The notes: generated by a model from the sequence alone, not told the origin. 64,000 bases of DNA from Leeuwenhoekiella polynyae (GCF_004104075.1 NZ_QOVK01000006.1:1-64000), one strand, 5' to 3'; positions 7,703 to 17,270 are shown, numbered from the stretch's first letter. Translations and numbers: made by a program.

Positions 7703-9073
7703 ATGTACTTCAAAATATCTAATGTTTTTGTATTACTTACATTCATTTTTTTGCCTCTGGTACTGTTTTGTCAAAATACGGCTCAGATACGCGATAGCAT
7801 CAATACCTACACGTATCTTGATTTTAAACACATGAAAGAACAGCTGGAAATCGCTACTGAAAACAGACCGGGACCGTCAGGAAACCCCAATGATTCAAAT
7901 GCTGCAAATACCGATGAGTCTGCCGTAAGGGAATATATTCTACCAGATTTGTTAATCGCCAAAAATGGAGAAAAGATTTCCACATCAAAACAGTGGGAGC
8001 GCCTACGAAGACCAGAACTTATTGAAAGCATCGAAACTGAAATGTATGGCCGCATTCCGGATAACATACCGGAGATTTCTTGGATTGTCGAATCTACTAG
8101 AGATACGGTGATAGGTGGCGTGCTCATTCAGGAAGAACGTTTAAAAGGTATAGTTGATAATGCTGTCTATCCTGAAGTAGAAGTTGAAATTCAGGTGCTT
8201 TTAGGATTACCCAAATTGGAAAAAAGGAGTGCCATTCCTGTAGTAATTGAACTGGGATTTTTGAATTCTCCCTTCGGTAAGATCAACGAGCCTTCCAGTT
8301 ACTTTATTTCACCTTATGTGCCGCGTTTTAAACAACAACTTACTATGCAAGGCTGGGGCTATGCCATTTTAGACGTAAATAGCATTCAGGCTGATCACGG
8401 AGCTGGTTTGAAATCGGGTATAATAGGTTTGGTAAATAAAGGTGAATCACGGTCACCCGATGATTGGGGAGTATTAAGAGCCTGGGGTTGGGGTGCAAGC
8501 AAGCTGGTTGATTATTTTTCGGAAAGAGCTGATGTAGATCAGGAGCGTGTTGCGGTAGAAGGCACTTCCCGTTACGGAAAGGCTGCTTTAGTAGCGATGG
8601 CTTTTGATCCGCGTATTTCCTTAGGTTTTATTGGTTCTTCAGGTGCTGGCGGTGCTTCCATTTTGCGCAGAAATTTTGGGGAATCTGTTGAGAATTTAGC
8701 CTCAACCGCAGAGTATCATTGGTTTAGTGGAAATTTTATCAAATATGCGAGTCTTAAAACGGTAGACGATCTTCCGTTTGACGCGCACTCGGTCATCGCA
8801 CTCTGTGCGCCGCGCCCGGTGTTTATAAGTGCAGGATCTTCAGCTATAGAAGGAAATTGGGTTGATGCTAAAGGTATGTTTCTGGGAGGTTTAAATGCTA
8901 GTCCGGTTTATAAGCTGTACGGATTTAAAGGCTATGCAACGAATGATTTTCCTTTTATGGGAACTGCCCTTACCGAGGGAGAACTAGCATTCAGACAACA
9001 CGGAGGCGGGCATTCAACCGGTCCCAACTGGAGTACCTGGATTGCATGGGCCAGAAGGTATTGGGATAACTAA
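7703..9073 (+). CDS. CE15 glucuronoyl esterase
   Basis: 456 residues with a signal peptide (hydrophobic core 8-23, cleavage near FCQ). The alpha/beta-hydrolase fold carries EGTSRYGKAAL around nucleophile Ser289, the CE15 G-x-S-R-x-G-K signature, and GGGHST with His437 near the C terminus. WGVLRAWGWGASKLVDY before the nucleophile is also typical of the family. CE15 enzymes split ester bonds between 4-O-methyl-glucuronic acid on xylan and lignin alcohols. In this locus the enzyme would expose glucuronate for the adjacent GH115 and GH67 alpha-glucuronidases. The gene is convergent with GH115; 101 bases separate the stops, with only a weak ACTAA/TTAGT hairpin at 9089-9102. Confidence 0.9.
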   Translation: MYFKISNVFVLLTFIFLPLVLFCQNTAQIRDSINTYTYLDFKHMKEQLEIATENRPGPSGNPNDSNAANTDESAVREYILPDLLIAKNGEKISTSKQWERLRRPELIESIETEMYGRIPDNIPEISWIVESTRDTVIGGVLIQEERLKGIVDNAVYPEVEVEIQVLLGLPKLEKRSAIPVVIELGFLNSPFGKINEPSSYFISPYVPRFKQQLTMQGWGYAILDVNSIQADHGAGLKSGIIGLVNKGESRSPDDWGVLRAWGWGASKLVDYFSERADVDQERVAVEGTSRYGKAALVAMAFDPRISLGFIGSSGAGGASILRRNFGESVENLASTAEYHWFSGNFIKYASLKTVDDLPFDAHSVIALCAPRPVFISAGSSAIEGNWVDAKGMFLGGLNASPVYKLYGFKGYATNDFPFMGTALTEGELAFRQHGGGHSTGPNWSTWIAWARRYWDN

Positions 9074-9174
9074 TACTTTTGATTCAATACTAAGTTTTTA
9101 GTAAAGAAAAATATGTGATACAAAATGCTTTAAATACTGATTTAAATGAATTCAAACGAATAAGAATAGATCCT

Positions 9175-11982
9175 CTAATCTGTTGCGATCTTTTTGGTAA
9201 GAGGTACAAGATAGGTATCCTGCAGGTTGTTAGGTGATTTAAAAACAAGTTGTTGTACAACTACACCCGGGTCTTTGCCAAAGATTTTAAGTGTATGATT
9301 TCCTGGTAATAGATTGACTGCTGTTTTTACACGAGTCGCGTTGTTGCTAACACTTGCTCCCCAATTGTCAGAGGTGTCCTGATGCATATTTAATACCTGC
9401 ACAGCACCTTCATCAATTTGATACTTAAATGCTAAGCCTCCTTGATTTTTAAAATCTAAAGTAGGAGAGAGGTAGAAGGTAAGTGTACCTTTTAATTCCT
9501 GCTCAGTATAAAACTCATATTTTAGTTGGGTATTAGCATTGGTTATTTCTTTTGAAAAGCGTTTCTCGGGTCTAAGCGCTATATCTTGTCTACCAAGATC
9601 GGATATTACTTCCCAACCTGTATTTTTAACAAATCCGTCTGCGGGTATAGTGAGCATTCCGTTGTATGCCAAAAAGCCTGTAGCATTTTCAGAATACGGT
9701 GCATAAGATACCCGTATTTCAGCTTCCTGATCAACAGATTTAATTGAAAACGAAGTGGTAACAGGCTCTTGAGGAAGCTTCTTTAGATTAAGTTTTAATT
9801 CAATAACCTGTTCTTCAGAAAAAGATCCTTTCTTGAGGTTTGCCGTAAGCCACTTAGGCAATTTGTTCAGTTTAAAATCAAGGTCGTCAACCCCCGTATT
9901 AAAAAGGGTAATCTGCTGAACGGTATGTGATTGATCGAAAGGAAGAATTTCAAGCGTATTCACTTTAGGATAAAAAGCTGTTGTTCCTGATGTAACAATA
10001 CCTAACTTACCAGTTTGTGGTATTTCAATTGTGTTGGTTTCTGGTTTTGTGTTTTTACGGGGTTCTTGCCAGTAGGTGTATCCAATATGAGTTTGATCCA
10101 TAAAATGATTCCATTTTGAATCATTAAGGCTATGATAGGCTTCGGTTAATGCTTTGTCGTTTTCAAATAATTCCTGAACTAGATCTGAATATTGGTTGGT
10201 TGTATTTCGGCCTTGTTTCGCATACAATTTGTTTTTTGCTGTAGCGATGTAAAGTCGGTTAAGATTTGCCATTGCTTCAATAGGAAACAAGACCAACTGA
10301 TAATAAGCAGATTGATATACAACATCCAATTTATCTTTGATTGCAAGCGCTTTCTCCTCTAAATTCTTATATTCCTCTAGAATAGTCCCAGCCTCATTAG
10401 AGTACGTTAGACTGAACGTTTCCGGGCTCAATAATTCGGGTTTACGACGGCTTGCCAGAGTTGAATAGGTCTGCAATAATTCTGCTATTTCAGAAGCATA
10501 AGTATCTCCAAATTGCGCTGCTGCCCATTTTTTGGGATAGTTTGCAAGATCTTTTAAGTCAAATTTTTCCGGATTCCAGGCGTAGTCGAGAAAGAAACTC
10601 GTTGGGTATTCCATCGGCTTAATATCGCCCACATTTACAATCCATATTTTACGGGCGTTGTAAGCATATGCCAGAGACATTTGCTCATACACTCTTGAAA
10701 TCTGATTGGTGTTGAGCCATTTGTAATTACGCGGACCGCCCACATAATCAAAATGGTAGTAAATACCGTATCCCCCTGCGCGTTCCCCTTCTTCGGGATT
10801 GGGTAATTTTCTAATATTTCCCCAGTTGTCATCAGCAAGGAGTAGTGTTACATCGTCTGGAACACGCATTCCCTGATCGTAATAATCCTGAACCTCTTTA
10901 TACAAAGCCCAGAGTTGTGGCGTTTCATTAGCAGGTTTTTGCGTAACCGCTTCAATAATATCCCGTTGATCCTTTACAATACCCTCGAGCAATTCAATTG
11001 CAGTACCTTCGGTCATGGGTTCGTCACCATCCCCGCGCATGCCTACAGTAACAATACTTTCGTTAGTATCCATTCGCTCAATTCCTTTTTTCCAAAAATC
11101 GCGTAAGGTTTCGGCATTCGTAGTATAATTCCAGTCTCCTACTCCATACTTATCCCATTCTGCGTGTGCCCGCATTAAAGGTTCGTGATGCGAAGTTCCA
11201 ATCACCACACCATATTTTTCAGCTTCAATCGGGTTTTGTGGATCGTCATCATAAAAAGCACGTCCCCACATCGCAGGCCAAAGGTAGTTCCCCTTCAATC
11301 TTAAAATCAGTTCAAAAACATGCTCATAGAACTCGTGGTTAAACGAGCCAAAATTTTCTCCAACCCATCCTGAAAGTGCCGGAGCTTCGTCGTTGATGAA
11401 AATACCTCGATACTGCACTTTAGGTCCCATATCAGTAAATGATTTTGACGTAATGTAAAGCTCTTTTGATTTTTTTACAGGAACGTCTGCCCACCAATAC
11501 CATGGGGAAACTCCTATTTTTTCTGAAAGTGTATAAACGCCATAAATGGTACCGCGTTTATCGCTACCGGCTATTACCAGATTTCCATCAATCTGCTGAA
11601 TTGTAAAGGCTTCCCATTTATTTTTGATGGAATCGGGATTGAGCTTTCCGGAAACGATCAGTTCATCCAGATACTTGCTTTTACCCAAAGTCCCAATGAT
11701 TACCCCGCCACTTCCCTTAAAAGTTTCTGCAAGCTCTGGCTTTATAGAACTTACACGTTCTATATCCTTTTGTAAATTTTCAACCGCAATATGAACGCCC
11801 TCGTAATCTTCGGCATCAATTACTAACTGCGCGGCAGTAGTACCACCAATAAGCTTAAATGCACCCGCTTCTGTATTTTGAGAAACCGAAATATTCTGAG
11901 CAACTAAATCTGTACTGCTAAAAATTAAAACGATTGCGAAGAAAAATAAGGACGATTTTATTGATATAGATTGAATGAACAT
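9175..11982 (-). CDS. GH115 xylan alpha-1,2-glucuronidase
   Basis: 935 residues with a Sec signal (cleavage near LVAQ, residue 29). The order fits GH115: an N-terminal alpha/beta domain (to about 190), a TIM-barrel core with YRGIFINDEAPAL and GNYLWPAMWGRAFYDDD, a helical middle region with ARKIWIVNVGDIKPMEYP, and a long C-terminal beta-sandwich region. These enzymes remove (4-O-methyl)glucuronic acid from both internal and terminal xylose residues of polymeric xylan. This complements GH67, which needs the terminal position. It is the last gene of the GH67-SDR-uxuA-GH115 run, 29 bases after uxuA. Length is usual for the family. Confidence 0.95.
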   Translation of the reverse strand: MFIQSISIKSSLFFFAIVLIFSSTDLVAQNISVSQNTEAGAFKLIGGTTAAQLVIDAEDYEGVHIAVENLQKDIERVSSIKPELAETFKGSGGVIIGTLGKSKYLDELIVSGKLNPDSIKNKWEAFTIQQIDGNLVIAGSDKRGTIYGVYTLSEKIGVSPWYWWADVPVKKSKELYITSKSFTDMGPKVQYRGIFINDEAPALSGWVGENFGSFNHEFYEHVFELILRLKGNYLWPAMWGRAFYDDDPQNPIEAEKYGVVIGTSHHEPLMRAHAEWDKYGVGDWNYTTNAETLRDFWKKGIERMDTNESIVTVGMRGDGDEPMTEGTAIELLEGIVKDQRDIIEAVTQKPANETPQLWALYKEVQDYYDQGMRVPDDVTLLLADDNWGNIRKLPNPEEGERAGGYGIYYHFDYVGGPRNYKWLNTNQISRVYEQMSLAYAYNARKIWIVNVGDIKPMEYPTSFFLDYAWNPEKFDLKDLANYPKKWAAAQFGDTYASEIAELLQTYSTLASRRKPELLSPETFSLTYSNEAGTILEEYKNLEEKALAIKDKLDVVYQSAYYQLVLFPIEAMANLNRLYIATAKNKLYAKQGRNTTNQYSDLVQELFENDKALTEAYHSLNDSKWNHFMDQTHIGYTYWQEPRKNTKPETNTIEIPQTGKLGIVTSGTTAFYPKVNTLEILPFDQSHTVQQITLFNTGVDDLDFKLNKLPKWLTANLKKGSFSEEQVIELKLNLKKLPQEPVTTSFSIKSVDQEAEIRVSYAPYSENATGFLAYNGMLTIPADGFVKNTGWEVISDLGRQDIALRPEKRFSKEITNANTQLKYEFYTEQELKGTLTFYLSPTLDFKNQGGLAFKYQIDEGAVQVLNMHQDTSDNWGASVSNNATRVKTAVNLLPGNHTLKIFGKDPGVVVQQLVFKSPNNLQDTYLVPLTKKIATD

Positions 11983-12011
11983 ACGTACGTTTTTTGTGTT
12001 TTTATAGAACT

Positions 12012-13178
12012 CTAAGAAGGCTGTAAACCCAATTCAAGACCGGTAAGTTCTGCGAGGCCTTTAAGCCTGCCAATGAACGAATAGCCTACGTAATAGGGTT
12101 TGTCTTTTTCTAATGTGTGCAGGTAACCGTGGTCAGGTCGCATGGGTATTTTTTTACCGGTTGATGCTGCGTAATTCATAATATGTTGCAGCACTTGCTT
12201 CATAGGCACATCGCCATCCAGATGATCGGATTCAAAGAAGGTGCCGTCTTCAAATTTTCGAACATTCCTCAAGTGTAAAAAATGAACACGTTCTTTGTAT
12301 TTTTCAAAAATATCAACGAGTTGGTTTGCAGGATTTGCACCCAATGATCCTGTGCAGTAGCAGAGTCCGCAAGCGGTAGATTCAATATTTGAAAAGATAA
12401 AGTCCAGATCGGTTGCTTTACTTACAATACGTGGAAGTCCCAATACTGAAAATGGCGGATCATCCGGATGAATCGCCAGTTTTGAGCCTACAGCTTCAGC
12501 AGTAGGCGTAACGGCTTCTAAAAACAACACTAAATGTTCCCGAAGTTTATCTTCATCGATGTCTTTGTATTCCTCCAGTTGTGTCAGCAAATCTTCTGTA
12601 GTAAAATCTTCAGTACTTCCCGGAAGTCCCAGCATCACGCTATTCTTTAAAACTTTGATATCTTCTTCAGAAAAGCTTTCAAATTTCTGTTTAGCCTCGT
12701 TAATTTGGTATTTGTTATAATCTGCTTCTGCTCCGGGTCTTTTCAGAATAAATAAGTCAAAAGCACGGAATTTTACGGGGTCGTATTTTAGAATTTCGGC
12801 TCCTGCTTCGTTTTTAAAGCGGTGATCAGTACGCACCCAATCCAAGATGGGCATAAAATTATAGGTGATGGTGTAAATCCCCTGATCGGCCAGGTTTTTA
12901 AGACTTACCTTATACTTTTCGATAAGCTCCTCAAAGTTTCCGGTGCGCTTTTTAATATTTTCATGTACCGGAAGGCTTTCAACCACTTCCCAGATCATTC
13001 CGGCGTCTTCAATTTTAGTTCTGGTCTTTTCTATTTCTTCTGGGGTCCAGATATCCCCAACAGGGATGTGGTGTAGCGCCGTTACAATTCCGGAAATACC
13101 GGCCTGACGCAAATCTTCTAAGCTTAATACATCACGCTCTCCATACCAGCGCATTGTTTTGATAATTGAAGTTTTCAT
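12012..13178 (-). CDS. uxuA: Mannonate dehydratase
   Basis: 388 residues, cytosolic. The N-terminal MRWYGERDVLSLEDLRQAG, the HHIPVGDIW segment, IHPDDPPFSVLGLPRIV and MRPDHGYLH near the C terminus are UxuA signatures, and the last two hold metal-binding His residues. It dehydrates D-mannonate to 2-keto-3-deoxygluconate, the step after reduction of fructuronate in glucuronate catabolism. Its ATG follows directly on the SDR stop codon, so translation is coupled. Glucuronate isomerase (UxaC), KDG kinase and aldolase are not in this window and must be encoded elsewhere. Confidence 0.96.
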   Translation of the reverse strand: MKTSIIKTMRWYGERDVLSLEDLRQAGISGIVTALHHIPVGDIWTPEEIEKTRTKIEDAGMIWEVVESLPVHENIKKRTGNFEELIEKYKVSLKNLADQGIYTITYNFMPILDWVRTDHRFKNEAGAEILKYDPVKFRAFDLFILKRPGAEADYNKYQINEAKQKFESFSEEDIKVLKNSVMLGLPGSTEDFTTEDLLTQLEEYKDIDEDKLREHLVLFLEAVTPTAEAVGSKLAIHPDDPPFSVLGLPRIVSKATDLDFIFSNIESTACGLCYCTGSLGANPANQLVDIFEKYKERVHFLHLRNVRKFEDGTFFESDHLDGDVPMKQVLQHIMNYAASTGKKIPMRPDHGYLHTLEKDKPYYVGYSFIGRLKGLAELTGLELGLQPS

Positions 13179-13919
13179 TTAAAATCCTATTGAGTTTCCA
13201 CCGTCAACACAAAGTACGGTGCCGGTTGTAAATTTTGATAAGTCGGAAGCGTAGTAAAAAACCGTATCGCCAATGTCTGAAGGCTCTCCCAGCTTAGCCA
13301 TAGGCGTTCTGCCTAACACTTTATTTTTGCGTTCGGGGTCACTATCCAGGGCTTTACTAGACATATTGGTTTTGATAAAACCGGGAGCTACACAGTTTAC
13401 ACGTATGCCATACTGAGCCAAGTCAACCGCCATAGAACGCGTCATTCCTTCAATAGCCGATTTGCTGGCCGTATAAGCTACCACTTTGGGAATCCCATAT
13501 TGAGCAGCCATCGAGCTGATGTTGATGATGCTACCTGAGTTTTGTATCTTCATGACTTTAGTAACCTCGCGGCTCACTGCAAAAACGCTGATAAGATTTG
13601 TATGAATAATACGCTGAAATTCATCATCTTCAACTTCCAGAAAATCCTTTTTCATATTGATTCCTGCATTATTCACCAGTATATCAATACCACCAGCTTC
13701 TTCTGTAATATGTGCTATCGCTTGAGGAATTTTGTCAAGTTCACTAAGATCGAGAATATAAGAACGGGCATTAGGTCCTAATTCTTCGAGGGCTTTTTCA
13801 GTTTTTTCAGGATTTCTACATATGATATAGGTTATGATGTTTTCGTCACAAAGTTTTTTTGCGATTGCAAAACCTAGACCGGCATTTCCACCGGTAACAA
13901 GAGCTATTTTTTGTTTCAT
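13179..13919 (-). CDS. SDR-family oxidoreductase, probable D-mannonate/fructuronate reductase
   Basis: 246 residues, a classical short-chain dehydrogenase: TGGNAGLG nucleotide-binding motif at the N terminus, NNAG at about 86-89, catalytic Ser in ISSMAA, Tyr/Lys in YTASKS, and DGGNS at the C terminus. The family signature gives only NAD(P)(H)-dependent oxidoreduction. The role is inferred from the gene lying directly between GH67 and uxuA, where the fructuronate to mannonate step (UxuB function) is missing. Alternatives are a gluconate- or other sugar-acid dehydrogenase. It starts 3 bases after the GH67 stop and abuts uxuA. Confidence 0.85.
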   Translation of the reverse strand: MKQKIALVTGGNAGLGFAIAKKLCDENIITYIICRNPEKTEKALEELGPNARSYILDLSELDKIPQAIAHITEEAGGIDILVNNAGINMKKDFLEVEDDEFQRIIHTNLISVFAVSREVTKVMKIQNSGSIINISSMAAQYGIPKVVAYTASKSAIEGMTRSMAVDLAQYGIRVNCVAPGFIKTNMSSKALDSDPERKNKVLGRTPMAKLGEPSDIGDTVFYYASDLSKFTTGTVLCVDGGNSIGF

Positions 13920-13922
13920 TTC

Positions 13923-16073
13923 TTAATCCCAAGAGGGTTTTATACCGGGAGCATAAGGATCCCGTATAGATTCATAGTATTTGAGTGTGTGCGGTGCTTT
14001 GGGGATAAAATCAGGTAGTTCCATTTTTGAAAACTGCTGAAAATACAGCAGGCAGGAATCCCGCCACCATTGAGCTTCTTCCAGTTGAATGCTTAATAGC
14101 ATTTCAGTTTTTTTATAAGCGATTTCATCAACATAAGGTTTCATTTGCTCCCAAGTGTTGATCATTTTTTCAACTTCTAGAACCCCGTCCTGATAATGTC
14201 TCGCAAGATTGTACCAAAGGGTTTTACCATTTTTCAGCTTATAACCCCATGGAACATGGTGAAACCAAAGCAGGTATTTTTCAGGAGTTGTTTCGATATT
14301 TGAATAGGCTTTTTCGATTTCTGGTGCATATTGTGATAAGGCATCACTGCCTGTTGCAGTACGGTCGAAGCCAATGCCCAGACTGTCTGCTTTATGGTAA
14401 TAAACTGAAGTCCAGTCTTCACGACCTAAATCTTTTACCCAAGGTCCAGGTCCTTGATGATGCCCTTCTGCCATCATATGATGCAATCCTAAAGGAGTCA
14501 TATAATCTACCACGGCTTCGCGTGAATCGAGCAGGAGGGAAGTCATAGGTTTTACAAATGCTGGATCTGTAGAAAAGGTCATTCCCAACCATTCTTGAGC
14601 GATGGTTTTAGCTTTAAGTTCCGGGTTCCAGGCAAGTCTGCCAAAGCCATACCAGTTGGCTTGCGCAAAAGGATGACCGGTCCAGTTACGGGCATTACCT
14701 ATATTTGAGACTCCTGCAATACCGGTTAGTTGGGTGTCTGTCAACGAGCCAGCTACCACTTTTGCAACCGTACTTCCCTTGCCTTGTGAAAATGTATCTT
14801 CCTGTAAAGTCTCTTCAAATAATTTAGGTAAAAACACCAGATGAGACATACCACCCAGATATTCCTGAGTGATTTGAAATTCCATCATCAAAGGGGTTTC
14901 TGGCATAGCGCCAAAAAGCGGATGAAAAGGCTCTCTTGGCTGAAAGTCTATTGCCCCATTCTTAACCTGAACCAGAACATTGTCTTTAAAGGTCCCGTCA
15001 AAAGGGACAAACTCGGTATAGGCCTGCTTGGCACGATCATCAGGTTTCTCGTCTGAATAAACAAAAGCCCGCCACATAACAATCCCGTCATGGGGAGCAA
15101 CTGCTTCTGCCAGCATATTTGCTCCATCAACATGCGATCTGTTGTAATTATTTGGTCCGGGTTGTCCTTCAGAATTTGCTTTTACCAGGAAGCCTCCAAA
15201 ATCTGGAATTTCGGCATAGATTTCTGTTGCTTTATCTTTCCACCATTGACGCACTTCTTCATTGAGTGGATCTGCAGTTTCTAACCCGCCAATTTCAATT
15301 GGTGCCGAGAAACGTGCAGTTAAGTAAACCTGAATTCCGTAAGGTCTAAAAGCATCTGCCAAAGCTTTTACTTTTTCGAGATAGTTTTTCTGAAGTATAT
15401 ACGCACTTGCATTTACATTGGTAAGAACAGTGCCGTTTATACCTATGGATGCATTGGCACGCGCATAATCTATATATTCCTGTTTGATGAGATTTGGTAA
15501 CAAGTGCCAGTCCCAGATGGAAAAACCAGCATAACCACGCTCTATCGTGCGGTCAAGGTTATCCCAATGATTCAGCAGACGTTTTTTTATTTTAGGTGAA
15601 TCTGTAATTGAAAGTTCAGTCAAATCTTTATGCAGTTGGAGCTGTTTTAAATAGGTAAAAACACCATACAATAAGCCTTGATCTGTCTTTGCGGTAATTA
15701 GAATTTTAGCTGTTGATTTACTGGGAATAGTTTGTATGCTAAAGCCTTCATCATTAATAGAATCGATAAGGTTTTGCTTAGGTTTTAAATTTTTAGGAAG
15801 ATCAGCTACTTTTCTAATAAGTAAAGTAGGATTCTCTTCTGAGAACTGGGGTTTCTGCGAAAGCATACCTTGCATTGCCAGTTTGAGTTCCTTTTGTATG
15901 ACCTTACCTGTTGAAGAAGTGGTGTCCAGACTTATGGCTTCATTTAATTCTGAATAGTGTTGGCGAAGCTTGGCGTCATCGACGGTTTTATATTGAAGCC
16001 AAAGCTTGTATCCGTCTTGTGCACTACCATAAGAAGATACAAATACTAAAAGTCCTAGTATTAGTTTTTTCAT
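13923..16073 (-). CDS. aguA: GH67 alpha-glucuronidase
   Basis: 716 residues with a signal peptide (cleavage near YGSAQ, residue 19). Features of GH67 are HWDNLDRTIERGYAGFS, NASIGINGTVLTNVN and the catalytic-acid motif KANSEGQPGP with Glu302. SNIGNARNWTGHPFAQANWY in the second half also fits. It removes (4-O-methyl)glucuronic acid from the non-reducing-end xylose of short aldouronic acids. It is the first gene of a four-gene operon. A perfect 16-bp palindrome lies at 16111-16126, 38 bases before the ATG, and is the likely LacI-family operator. The signal peptide puts it in the periplasm, whereas some family members elsewhere are intracellular. Confidence 0.96.
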   Translation of the reverse strand: MKKLILGLLVFVSSYGSAQDGYKLWLQYKTVDDAKLRQHYSELNEAISLDTTSSTGKVIQKELKLAMQGMLSQKPQFSEENPTLLIRKVADLPKNLKPKQNLIDSINDEGFSIQTIPSKSTAKILITAKTDQGLLYGVFTYLKQLQLHKDLTELSITDSPKIKKRLLNHWDNLDRTIERGYAGFSIWDWHLLPNLIKQEYIDYARANASIGINGTVLTNVNASAYILQKNYLEKVKALADAFRPYGIQVYLTARFSAPIEIGGLETADPLNEEVRQWWKDKATEIYAEIPDFGGFLVKANSEGQPGPNNYNRSHVDGANMLAEAVAPHDGIVMWRAFVYSDEKPDDRAKQAYTEFVPFDGTFKDNVLVQVKNGAIDFQPREPFHPLFGAMPETPLMMEFQITQEYLGGMSHLVFLPKLFEETLQEDTFSQGKGSTVAKVVAGSLTDTQLTGIAGVSNIGNARNWTGHPFAQANWYGFGRLAWNPELKAKTIAQEWLGMTFSTDPAFVKPMTSLLLDSREAVVDYMTPLGLHHMMAEGHHQGPGPWVKDLGREDWTSVYYHKADSLGIGFDRTATGSDALSQYAPEIEKAYSNIETTPEKYLLWFHHVPWGYKLKNGKTLWYNLARHYQDGVLEVEKMINTWEQMKPYVDEIAYKKTEMLLSIQLEEAQWWRDSCLLYFQQFSKMELPDFIPKAPHTLKYYESIRDPYAPGIKPSWD

Positions 16074-16110
16074 AAGTTTAAAATATAGGAAAGTGAATTT
16101 AATAAAAATA

Positions 16111-16126
16111 ACGCAATCGGTTGCGT
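16111..16126. promoter_or_regulatory. LacI-type operator, near-perfect palindrome, before GH67-uxuA-GH115
   Basis: ACGCAATCGGTTGCGT has perfectly complementary arms ACGCAA/TTGCGT and a central CG, the usual architecture of LacI/GalR operators. It lies between the end of the lacI-type gene and the start of GH67, 38 bases before the GH67 ATG. It is the reference site for related sequences found at 637, 17271, 19756, 63659 and 63781. Repression relieved by a sugar ligand is the usual mode for this family, but the sign of regulation is not shown by sequence. Confidence 0.75.
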
Positions 16127-16166
16127 AAAATTTGTGTTTTAAGATAGAAATCTACTTTTTTACACG

Positions 16167-17210
16167 CTATTGAATGGGTGTGCTTTTACGTAAACTTGAT
16201 GCTCTTACAATTAAATGCGTATCCATTACTGAAATTTCTTTTGCTATCTCTGCGCCTTCATTTCCGGAATGTTCCAAAATTCGACGTGTTGATAGCTCTC
16301 CCATTTTTTGAGCCGGATGGTAAACGGTAGATAATGCCGGTTCTACAATAGAAGAAATAGGATCATCATTAAAACCAATAATTGCAACATCTTCAGGGAT
16401 TTTATATCCTGATTTTTTTAAATAAATGATAGCGCTTACAGCTGCAGTATCGTTTGAAGAGAAAATGCCATCGGGTGGTGAAGCTAAATTATAAAGCGCT
16501 TCGGTACATTGCTGGCCTTCTTCAAAACTTAAGGAATTCATATAAATAATGAGTTCTTCGTCTACAGGGAGATTATATTTTTTGAGCGCATCTACATAAC
16601 CCCTTCTGCGTTCACTATAAACGTTTATATGCTGAGAACCTGCAAAATGAGCAATGCGTTTGCAACCTTGCTCTATGAGATGTTCTGTAGCCCGATAGCC
16701 AGCAGTGTAATTATCAATTATTACGTGATAACTGGGAAAATCTTTAGGAACACGGTCTACAAATACCACCGGAATATCCTGATCAACAAACTGATTAAAA
16801 TGATCAGTGTTTTGGGTTTCCATACTCAGCGATGCGATTATTCCGCCTACACGGCTGTCAAATAATGCTTTAGCGTTTGCAATCTCGTTAGTTATACTGT
16901 CATTAGATTGCGAGATGATGACATTATACCCTTTTTTGCGTGCTTCGGTTTCTATACCACTAATTAGGTTAGAACCAAAAGGCCTACTTATCTTAGGAAC
17001 AAGAACACCTATGGTTTTGCTTTTGTTTTTACGAAGGCTGGCTGCAATAGAATTAGGGCGATAGCCTTGCTCTTTAGCAGCCTTTTGAATGAGTTGAGTA
17101 GTCTTTTTACTGATACTTTTATGATTTTTTAGAGCCCGGCTAATTGTACTTGCAGAATAATTTAATTCACGTGCTAAATCATGAATGGTTAGGGTTTTCT
17201 TTTTTTTCAT
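16167..17210 (-). CDS. LacI/GalR-family transcriptional regulator
   Basis: 347 residues from the ATG at 17210. The helix-turn-helix is TIHDLARELNYSASTISRAL (about 7-26), followed by the hinge with YRPNSIAASLRKNKSKTIG and a periplasmic-binding-protein-like sensor ending in HLIVRASSL. An ATG at 17252 would add 14 residues not typical of the family. It lies upstream of a good -7 box (17228-17235), so 17210 is preferred. The protein probably binds the 16-bp palindromes at 16111-16126 and related sites, including one before its own promoter. The ligand is unknown; position beside GH67/uxuA suggests a glucuronate- or xylose-related sugar. Confidence 0.93.
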   Translation of the reverse strand: MKKKKTLTIHDLARELNYSASTISRALKNHKSISKKTTQLIQKAAKEQGYRPNSIAASLRKNKSKTIGVLVPKISRPFGSNLISGIETEARKKGYNVIISQSNDSITNEIANAKALFDSRVGGIIASLSMETQNTDHFNQFVDQDIPVVFVDRVPKDFPSYHVIIDNYTAGYRATEHLIEQGCKRIAHFAGSQHINVYSERRRGYVDALKKYNLPVDEELIIYMNSLSFEEGQQCTEALYNLASPPDGIFSSNDTAAVSAIIYLKKSGYKIPEDVAIIGFNDDPISSIVEPALSTVYHPAQKMGELSTRRILEHSGNEGAEIAKEISVMDTHLIVRASSLRKSTPIQ

Positions 17211-17227
17211 CCGTAAAAATTGAATTG

Positions 17228-17235
17228 CAAATATA
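17228..17235 (-). promoter_or_regulatory. Candidate -7 box of the lacI-type gene
   Basis: On the minus strand the bases read TATATTTG, an exact match to the Bacteroidetes -7 consensus TAnnTTTG. Transcription would begin about 7 bases on, giving a leader of about 10 bases before the ATG at 17210. No well-spaced -33 TTG was found. Confidence 0.4.
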
Positions 17236-17270
17236 ACGTTTTCGACTGACAAGATTAGTTTTGATCAGGA

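Noticed and set aside
9089-9102. ACTAA/TTAGT hairpin as a terminator between CE15 and GH115
   Set aside because: Five A/T-rich base pairs with no U tract on either strand; too weak to call.
17211-17252. Longer start for the lacI-type gene at 17252
   Set aside because: Adds 14 residues before the conserved HTH start and would lie upstream of the TATATTTG -7 box; the ATG at 17210 fits better.
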